Positions 58,770-64,000 of a stretch of DNA of 64,000 nt are shown here, in pieces. The position numbers and the translations under genes are program-made. This stretch comes from Bog-473 sp963717455 (lineage in GTDB: Bacteria; Actinomycetota; Acidimicrobiia; Acidimicrobiales; RAAP-2). The DNA is taken from the NCBI GenBank assembly GCA_963717455.1, contig OY970336.1, forward strand, positions 992,001 to 1,056,000. The letters are read 5' to 3'. The stretch's first letter is position 1. The number at the start of each line of letters is the position of its first letter. The notes beneath the pieces were generated by a model, which did not search any database, was not told the origin of the DNA, and saw only the letters and a list, made by a program, of their open reading frames with translations.

Positions 58770-59015
58770 TCAGGCGCCCGGTGCCTTCTCCTCCGCCGAG
58801 GGGGTGGGAGTCGGTGCGGGTGCGCCGGTCGCGGCCGACGTGCCGTTGGGCTGCGCGGCGCCCTCCGCCTTGCCCTCCTCCATGCCCTTCTCGAACTGGT
58901 TCTTGGCCGAGCCGAGGTTGCGGGCCAGCTTGGGGATGGCCGCCCCGCCGAAGAGGAGCACGACGAGAATGATGGCCACGATCAGCAGGTCGGGACCGAA
59001 AATATCAGCGAGCAT
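58770..59015 (-). CDS. tatA: Twin-arginine translocase subunit TatA
   Basis: An 81-aa protein with the TatA layout. The short N-terminal helix is IFGPDLLIVAIILVVLLFGG, followed by the amphipathic helix AAIPKLARNLGSAKNQFEKG and a disordered Ala/Pro/Thr tail. The F-G-x-x-x-L hinge is visible as LFGGAAIPKL. The ATG at 59015 follows AAGGAGAA. It works with TatC (not in this window) to export folded proteins such as the Rieske subunit QcrA, encoded at 42910. Three 23-bp direct repeats lie just upstream. Confidence 0.92.
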   Translation of the reverse strand: MLADIFGPDLLIVAIILVVLLFGGAAIPKLARNLGSAKNQFEKGMEEGKAEGAAQPNGTSAATGAPAPTPTPSAEEKAPGA

Positions 59016-59099
59016 GAGGTTCTCCTTCACCCGGGTCCACGTGCCGGTGAACTGGGTCCCCAGGTTAGACCCATTCCCGACCCGAGGTACCCGCACGGG

Positions 59100-59167
59100 C
59101 CGGGCACCGTGCACCAGGTGTGCCGGGCACCGTGCACCAGGTGTGCCGGGCACCGTGCACCAGGTGT
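59100..59167. repeat. Three tandem 23-bp repeats upstream of tatA
   Basis: The unit CCGGGCACCGTGCACCAGGT plus GTG is present three times head to tail, at 59100-59122, 59123-59145 and 59146 to about 59167, with only the last bases differing. Each unit contains GTGCAC and ends able to pair (GGCAC with GTGCC), so hairpins or multiple protein sites are possible. They lie 85 bases upstream of the tatA start and just beyond the end of the CopD-like gene. Confidence 0.85.
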
Positions 59168-59173
59168 TCGGAG

Positions 59174-59578
59174 TCACCCCGCCAGGAGGATGCCCATGAC
59201 CAATGCCGCCACGCTGGCGACGCCCCCCACGGACCCCCACAACGCCAGCTGGCTCTTGTTCGCCGCCCGTTGGTGCAGGCCGACGGCCACCCCGGCCAGG
59301 ATGACCACCACGATCTTCGCCATGAGCACCGCCTTCCAGGCCGAGTCCTGGGAGGAGTAGTGGACCGCCGTGACGTTCCAGATGCCGGTGACGATCAGGA
59401 GCACGTAGGCGGGCCACGCCATGCGGGCGAAGGCCCGGGCCAGGGCCTTGGGGGCATCGCCCCCCATCTGGCGGGCGGGGCCGACGAGACCCGTCATCAC
59501 GATCTGCCCGCCCACCCAGACGGCCGCCGCCAGGACGTGGAGGGTGAGGCGGATGGTATCGAGCGCCGGGGCGAGCAC
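59174..59578 (-). CDS. CopD-like four-helix membrane protein
   Basis: A 134-aa membrane protein with four helices. The first helix has LTLHVLAAAVWVGGQIVMTG, the typical start of CopD/YcnJ-type and related domains, with a conserved His and Trp. It continues MAWPAYVLLIVTGIWNVTAV, AVLMAKIVVVILAGVAVGLH and GGVASVAALVMGILLAG. The family is linked to copper or to redox-membrane functions, but no copper-binding Met/His cluster is visible, so the substrate is open. The GTG at 59578 follows the enoyl-CoA hydratase stop by 4 bases. Confidence 0.75.
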   Translation of the reverse strand: MLAPALDTIRLTLHVLAAAVWVGGQIVMTGLVGPARQMGGDAPKALARAFARMAWPAYVLLIVTGIWNVTAVHYSSQDSAWKAVLMAKIVVVILAGVAVGLHQRAANKSQLALWGSVGGVASVAALVMGILLAG

Positions 59579-59582
59579 CGCC

Positions 59583-60356
59583 CTACTTGCCCTGCCAGTT
59601 CGGCGGGCGCTTCTCGGCGAAGGCGACGGGACCCTCCATCGCGTCGGCCGAGGTGAAGACGACACCTACCGCCTCGGCGTTGATGGCCCAGCCCTCCGCC
59701 TCGGGGACCTCGGCGGCGCGCTTCATCACGCTCTTGGAGTAGCGCACGGCCAGCGGCGCGTTGGCGGCGATGCGCTCGGCCAGCGCGACCGCCTCGGCCA
59801 GCACAGCCTCGGCCGGCACCACCTTGTTGACGAGTCCGAGGGCGTAGGCACGCGAGGCGCCGACGGGGTCGCCCGTCATGGCGAGCTCGAGCGCGACGGC
59901 GATGGGCAGACGCTTGGGCATCCGGAGCAGGCCGCCGGCGCCGGCGATCAGCCCCCGTTTGGCTTCGGGGATGCCGAACAGCGCGTGGTCGGCGGCCACC
60001 ACGAGATCGCACGCGAGCATGATCTCGAAGCCGCCGGCCAGAGCGGAACCGTTGACGGCGGCGATGAGCGGCTTGGGGAACGTGCGCTGGGTGAGGCCAC
60101 CAAATCCGCCGCTCGCCCCCATGATGTCGCCACCCTCGCCACTGCTGAACGCCTTGAGGTCCATGCCCGCGCTGAACGCCTTGTCGCCGCTCCCGGTGAT
60201 GACGACCACCCAGCAGTCGGGGTCCTCGGCCAACTCGTCCATGTGAGCCGCCATCGCCTTGCTGACGGCGCCGTTGATGGCGTTGCGCGCCTCGGGCCGG
60301 TTGATGGTGAGGATCTCCACGTTGCCTCGGCGTTCCCGCAGCACTTCGTCTGCCAT
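59583..60356 (-). CDS. Enoyl-CoA hydratase/isomerase family protein
   Basis: A 257-aa crotonase. It begins with LTINRPEARNAINGAVSKAM. The oxyanion-hole segments are DKAFSAGMDLKAFSSGEGG and AAVNGSALAGGFEIMLACDL. Later come FGIPEAKRGLIAGAGG with one catalytic Glu position, and the C-terminal AEKRPPNWQGK. The second Glu position reads as Gly/Ala, as in many uncharacterised actinobacterial crotonases, so the exact reaction (hydration, isomerisation or cleavage) is uncertain. The ATG at 60356 is the start. The next gene on this strand starts 4 bases after its stop. Confidence 0.9.
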   Translation of the reverse strand: MADEVLRERRGNVEILTINRPEARNAINGAVSKAMAAHMDELAEDPDCWVVVITGSGDKAFSAGMDLKAFSSGEGGDIMGASGGFGGLTQRTFPKPLIAAVNGSALAGGFEIMLACDLVVAADHALFGIPEAKRGLIAGAGGLLRMPKRLPIAVALELAMTGDPVGASRAYALGLVNKVVPAEAVLAEAVALAERIAANAPLAVRYSKSVMKRAAEVPEAEGWAINAEAVGVVFTSADAMEGPVAFAEKRPPNWQGK

Positions 60357-60423
60357 GGTGCTCCCTTCGCTGGTGCCCCGCCGTCGGCCGGCGCTGGTGC
60401 GCCGCCGAGGCTACCGGCGGGCG

Positions 60424-61176
60424 TCAGGGCAGGGGAATCTGGGGATAGCCCTCGCCGTTGGAGGCCGGTTCGGGCGGCATGGTGGCGACGAGCGCGGCGG
60501 CCTCGGCCTGGATGCGCCGCGTGTACAACACGGTGAACGCGAAGAGGCCACCGATGACGCCGGCGGTGATGAAGGGCGACACGGCGAGGAAGGTCCCCGT
60601 CGGCAGGACGTCGGCCAGCGTCAGGCGGAACGAGGCCTCGACGACGAGCCCGATGCCCCAGACCACCGACAGGACGCGGAACGTGCGCCGGCCGACGGGC
60701 AGCTCGTGCAGCCGGTCGAAGGCGGACACCTTCTCGGGGTCATTCCCCGCCGAGAAGTACCGGCTCACATAGAAGAAGGCGGGGCGGTCGTGGGTGAAGA
60801 CGGTGACCACGCAGGCGACGCCGAACAGCGCGGTGAAGAAGGCGTCCCGGACCTTGAGCACATAGGCGTTGCCGCCGAGCAGCGTCGAACTGGCCACCCC
60901 GACCGCGAAGCCGGCGAGGACGATGACGCCCACGACGTCGACCTTTCGCTGCCGCACGAACTGCAGGACGACCCAGCCCGCGGAGACGCAGCCGGCGATG
61001 ATCAGGGCTGCGACGTCGGTGCGCACATGGGCACGGACCAGGAAGTAGACGCCGATGGGCAGAGCGGCGCCCCAGACCAGGCTGGGCAGGTGCTCGCGGA
61101 CCGACGGGACCCCCGGCTGCCATTGCGGGTCCGCCGCCGGTGCTCCTTCGGTGCCGCCCGCAGCCTCCGGCTCCAT
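60424..61176 (-). CDS. VC0807-like membrane protein
   Basis: A 250-aa protein with six predicted helices, resembling the VC0807 family of unknown function. Typical parts are LPSLVWGAALPIGVYFLVRA, DVVGVIVLAGFAVGVASSTL, KVRDAFFTALFGVACVVTVF and the following THDRPAFFYVSRYFSAGND. Helices 5 and 6 are VLSVVWGIGLVVEASFRLTL and ITAGVIGGLFAFTVLYTRR. The N-terminal 25 residues are acidic and Pro-rich. The ATG at 61176 is the start; it is divergent from the one-helix protein at 61229. Confidence 0.75.
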   Translation of the reverse strand: MEPEAAGGTEGAPAADPQWQPGVPSVREHLPSLVWGAALPIGVYFLVRAHVRTDVAALIIAGCVSAGWVVLQFVRQRKVDVVGVIVLAGFAVGVASSTLLGGNAYVLKVRDAFFTALFGVACVVTVFTHDRPAFFYVSRYFSAGNDPEKVSAFDRLHELPVGRRTFRVLSVVWGIGLVVEASFRLTLADVLPTGTFLAVSPFITAGVIGGLFAFTVLYTRRIQAEAAALVATMPPEPASNGEGYPQIPLP

Positions 61177-61228
61177 GTTCCACAGGGTACCGCCGTGAAT
61201 CCCGGCCCCGGCCGCGTAGGATCGGGGG

Positions 61229-61831
61229 GTGACCTTCCTGGCCCACGTGGTCGAGTTCCTGGTGATCGCCGGCCTCCTGGCGGTGGGTGCGCTCGTCGTG
61301 GCCTCCCTGCTCGCGCGCAGCTACGTGCGCCGGCACTGGCGCCTGGTGCGGGGGCACATCGCCACCCGTGGCCTGCTCGCCACCCTGTCCCTCGCCGCCG
61401 CCGGCAGGGAGCGCTACGCGTCGCGGGCCACCCCCGAGGAGCTGAGCCGGGGCGCGACGGCCCGGGTCCGGCGCCGCATGTGGGTCGCCGTCGAGGACGC
61501 CGAGGTCGCCGTCGCCCACGCCGACGCGCACGACGCCCCGGTGGCCGAGCTGCCGGCGGTGTGCCGGACGCTGCGCGGCGTCGCCGGCGAGCTCGATGCG
61601 CTGCTCAAGCTGGAGCGCCGCCTGCCGCGCGGCGCGGGACGGCCCGACTCGGTGCGGGCCGGGGTGGCCGAGGTCATCGGCGCCGCCCGGGACGTGCAGG
61701 CGGCCGCCCTCCGGGCCGGGGGGGACGCCACGGAGCCGCAGGTGCGCGCGCTGGTGCGCCAGGCGCGCGACGAGGTCGACATCGTGTCGACGGCACTGTC
61801 GCGCATGCGCTCGCTGGCGCAGCCCCGCTGA
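61229..61831 (+). CDS. One-helix membrane protein of unknown function
   Basis: A 200-aa protein with one N-terminal helix (FLVIAGLLAVGALVVASLLA). The rest is a basic, Ala/Arg/Val-rich helical cytoplasmic part (SRGATARVRRRMWVAVEDAE, GVAGELDALLKLERRLPRG, VRALVRQARDEVDIVSTALS) that could form coiled coils. I recognise no family. The GTG at 61229 is preceded by GGATCGGGG. It is divergent from the VC0807-like gene and 52 bases upstream of the GH1 gene on the same strand. Confidence 0.7.
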   Translation: MTFLAHVVEFLVIAGLLAVGALVVASLLARSYVRRHWRLVRGHIATRGLLATLSLAAAGRERYASRATPEELSRGATARVRRRMWVAVEDAEVAVAHADAHDAPVAELPAVCRTLRGVAGELDALLKLERRLPRGAGRPDSVRAGVAEVIGAARDVQAAALRAGGDATEPQVRALVRQARDEVDIVSTALSRMRSLAQPR

Positions 61832-61883
61832 GACCCGCACCCGGGCTGCCCGGCCGGCCGCTGCGCCTGCCAAGCTGAACGGG

Positions 61884-63440
61884 ATGCCCGCCACCTCACC
61901 GCCACGCAAGGCGGCGCCCGCGCCGGCCACGGCCCGGTCCCGGCGCACCCGGCCGCGGAGCCTGCTCGGTGAGGGGTTCCTGGCCGGCGTCGCCACGTCG
62001 GGCTACCAGATTGAGGGCGGGTTCAACGGCGACGGCGAGCCGCACAACAACTGGTCCGGCTGGGAGGCCACCGGCCGGGTCGAGCGCTCGGGGCTGGCGT
62101 GCGACTTCTGGCGGCATCCCTCCGACGCGCTCGACCGGGCCGCCGCCATAGGGTGCAACGCCTTCCGCCTCTCGGTGGAATGGGCCCGCCTGGAGCCCCG
62201 ACCCGGTGCATTCGACGACGCCGCCCTGGAGCGCTACGCCGAGATCCTCGCCTTGTGCACGGCGCGCGGCCTGGAGCCGATGGTGACGCTGCACCACTTC
62301 ACCCACCCGTGGTGGCTGGGGGAGGAGTTCTGGCTCCGCCCGGGCTCGCCCGACGTCTTCGCCCGCCACGTGGCCCGCATCGTCCCCGCGCTCAGCGCGC
62401 ACTGCAGACGCTGGATCACGGTCAACGAGCCCAACATCGTGATGCTCATGGGCTGGATCGAGGGGGCCTGCCCGCCCGGGCGCCGTATGGCCGTCTCCGA
62501 CGCCTTCTGCGTGCTCGACAACCTGCTGACCGCGCACGTGCTGGCGGCCGAGGCCGTGACCGCCGTCCAGAGCGGGGCGGAGGTGACGATCAACACGAGC
62601 TCGTCGTCGGTCTACGAGCTCGACCGGATGCTGCTCGACCTGCTCGGGCTGCGCGACGCCGGCGTCCATCCGAGCGACGTCGACGGCTACGTGGACGAGC
62701 GCCGGGCGGTCCACGACGCCGCCTTCCCGCCACGCCACGCCGGGGAGGCGGCCGTGCGCCGGTTCTTCGCCGCCGTCTCGCCCTACGGAGCGGACCACGA
62801 GCCGGGCCGTGGTCAGGCCCGGGCCCGGCTGCGCGGTCTCACGAGACGCCCGGCCCCACGACGCGTGGTCGCCGCGGTGCACGCGTCGCCCCGGGCCCGG
62901 GGCCTCGACGCCGTGGGCTTCGACTGGTACGACCCCGTGGCCAGCCACGCCATGCGCGTCCCGGGCCGTCGCACGTCCGCCGGCGGGCGTGACTGGTCCT
63001 TCGGGCGCGCGCTGTGGGACGTCGAGCCGCACCCGGCGGGGCTGCGGTCCTGGTGCGCCACCGAGGCGGCCCTGCGGCCCGGCCTGCCCCTGTGGGTGGT
63101 CGAGAACGGGATGGCGACCCGGGTGCACGCCGGGCGTCCCGTGCCCCGGGAGGACCGGATGGACCGGCCCCACTACGTGCGCCAGCACCTGGGCGCAGTG
63201 GCCGACGCGGTGGCCGACGGTGTCCCGGTGCGCGCCTACCTGCACTGGTCGCTGGTCGACAACTACGAGTGGGGCACCTACGAGCCGCGCTTCGGTCTCT
63301 ACGGCATGGACCGCAGCGACTCCACCACCGTGCGCTGGATGGACACCGACGCCCAGGGCGACGACGCCGCGGGGGAGTTCGCCCGGGTGCTCGGGGGCCT
63401 GCGCGCCGGCGATCGCTCGGTCCTCGACGGACCAGCCTGA
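61884..63440 (+). CDS. Glycoside hydrolase family 1 (beta-glucosidase-like)
   Basis: A 518-aa cytoplasmic retaining glycosidase. It begins with LGEGFLAGVATSGYQIEGGF, the substrate Gln/His region, then SVEWARLEPRPG, the acid/base Glu182 in TVNEPN, and the nucleophile Glu407 in WVVENGM. HWSLVDNYEWGTYEPRFGLY near the end carries the aglycone-subsite Trp/Glu pattern. The middle (residues 270-320) has a long Arg-rich insert (GQARARLRGLTRRPAPRRVV) that may alter the active-site entrance. The ATG at 61884 follows GGG and matches the family start. The sugar preferred is unknown. Confidence 0.9.
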   Translation: MPATSPPRKAAPAPATARSRRTRPRSLLGEGFLAGVATSGYQIEGGFNGDGEPHNNWSGWEATGRVERSGLACDFWRHPSDALDRAAAIGCNAFRLSVEWARLEPRPGAFDDAALERYAEILALCTARGLEPMVTLHHFTHPWWLGEEFWLRPGSPDVFARHVARIVPALSAHCRRWITVNEPNIVMLMGWIEGACPPGRRMAVSDAFCVLDNLLTAHVLAAEAVTAVQSGAEVTINTSSSSVYELDRMLLDLLGLRDAGVHPSDVDGYVDERRAVHDAAFPPRHAGEAAVRRFFAAVSPYGADHEPGRGQARARLRGLTRRPAPRRVVAAVHASPRARGLDAVGFDWYDPVASHAMRVPGRRTSAGGRDWSFGRALWDVEPHPAGLRSWCATEAALRPGLPLWVVENGMATRVHAGRPVPREDRMDRPHYVRQHLGAVADAVADGVPVRAYLHWSLVDNYEWGTYEPRFGLYGMDRSDSTTVRWMDTDAQGDDAAGEFARVLGGLRAGDRSVLDGPA

Positions 63441-63452
63441 GCCGGCGAGCGG

Positions 63453-64000
63453 TCACCCGGCGGGGTCGCTCTCGGGCGTCGCCGCCTCGGACGGGCCTTC
63501 GACCTCGCGCTTCTTCTTGCGACGGTGCAGGACGAAGAGCACCACCACGACGACGGCGATGACGCCGAGCAGGATGTCGGACGCGATCCCACTGGCCTTC
63601 TCGACCCGCTCGCCGACGAAGTAGCCGAGGAGGACGAAGAGGACCCCCCAGCAGATGCCGCCGGCCGCATTGGCGGGCAGGAAGATGCCGTAGTGCATCT
63701 TGGACATGCCGGCCAACCCCGGAATGACCGCGCGCAAGAAGGCGGAGAAGCGGCCGACGAACACGGCGATCGCGCCGCGCCGGCCCAGGAAGTCGAGCGC
63801 GGAGTCGATGCCCCTCTGGCGCTTGCGCAGTGGGCCGAGCTTGAGGAGCTGGCGGCCCCAGCGGTCCCCGATGCCGTAGCCGACCGAGTCGCCCACGATG
63901 GCGCACACCACGACCACCGCGACGATGCCGCCCAGGTTGACACCGCCCCTGGAGGCCAGGACGCCGCCGAGGATGGCGGCGGTCTCGCCGGGGAACACGA
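63453..64000 (-). CDS. DedA-family membrane protein (5' end outside the window)
   Basis: Partial gene, cut by the right edge. The visible about 180 residues include PGETAAILGGVLASRGGVN, GDSVGYGIGDRWGRQLLK, VGRFSAFLRAVIPGLAGMSKM (conserved Arg motif), GGICWGVLFVLLGYFVGE and a Lys-rich tail (LHRRKKKREVEGPSEAATPE). The family transports or flips undecaprenyl phosphate or phospholipids and supports membrane potential. The E/F-x-PGE motif is near the start of the visible part, so roughly 20-40 N-terminal residues are missing. It is convergent with the GH1 gene. Confidence 0.88.
   Translation of the reverse strand, partial: VFPGETAAILGGVLASRGGVNLGGIVAVVVVCAIVGDSVGYGIGDRWGRQLLKLGPLRKRQRGIDSALDFLGRRGAIAVFVGRFSAFLRAVIPGLAGMSKMHYGIFLPANAAGGICWGVLFVLLGYFVGERVEKASGIASDILLGVIAVVVVVLFVLHRRKKKREVEGPSEAATPESDPAG

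Noticed and set aside
59100..59167. Plasmid- or oriC-type iterons
   Set aside because: There are only three copies, with no initiator gene, DnaA boxes or AT-rich unwinding region nearby, so an origin is not supported.

Overview
The window is about 64 kb of very GC-rich DNA (roughly 70% by eye) with tightly packed genes, many GTG starts and 1-4 base start/stop overlaps. The best fit is a chromosome segment of an actinobacterium of the class Acidimicrobiia. The clues are a di-haem QcrC with a PDWY-type QcrB, the actinobacterial oxidase subunit CtaF, an actinobacterial HelD, a secreted protein with many GYWLVA-type repeats, and a Thr-rich cell-surface protein. No rRNA, tRNA, CRISPR array, insertion sequence or prophage was seen. 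No stretch over 300 bases is empty; the largest gene-free gap (6153-6410) holds two hairpins and an AT-rich patch.

Layout. 25-6152: a rightward tetrapyrrole operon hemA-hemC-cobA/hemD-hemB-hemL. 6411-10932: a leftward L,D-transpeptidase-like secreted repeat protein, a rightward HIT protein and phosphotransferase, and a leftward isoprenoid (menaquinone-type) reductase with a histone-like N-terminal tail. 11020-27095: a complete 14-gene complex I operon, nuoA to nuoN. 27099-33574: a DUF2252 protein, a Thr-rich surface protein, and a leftward operon of a degenerate phosphoesterase/DUF2156 membrane protein, a 47-aa Cys-rich protein and a flavin-binding-family protein; a HAD phosphatase is divergent across a nested inverted repeat. 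33565-38746: a leftward overlapping operon ybjQ-hemE-hemH-hemY-lnt. 38868-41222: a HelD-type helicase. 41310-46330: ctaE-qcrC-qcrA-qcrB followed by an SCO6745-like gene that seems to start at CTG.

46327-54108: two leftward short-chain dehydrogenases, then a signalling cluster (class III cyclase with a YHS-like tail, membrane GGDEF protein, hydrolase-like/cyclase fusion), an ArsR-SRPBCC regulator with a visible promoter and operator, a glyoxalase remnant and an MFS exporter. 54139-57296: leftward ctaC-ctaD-ctaF. 57364-63440: an alkylsulfatase-type metallo-hydrolase, tatA, a CopD-like membrane protein, an enoyl-CoA hydratase, a VC0807-like protein, a one-helix protein and a GH1 glycosidase. The window ends inside a DedA gene.

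How it fits together. The segment brings together aerobic respiration (complexes I, III and IV), the haem pathway from glutamyl-tRNA to uroporphyrinogen III and from uroporphyrinogen III to haem (lacking only the ChdC/HemQ or HemN/HemF-type step), a likely menaquinone-tail reductase, and lipoprotein maturation. CtaC itself carries a lipobox.

A caution on quality: four conserved genes (hemC, cobA/hemD, the phosphoesterase/DUF2156 gene and ctaD) are each broken by a single-base indel. Two of the four lie in runs of six G/C where seven are needed. This looks more like consensus error than decay.
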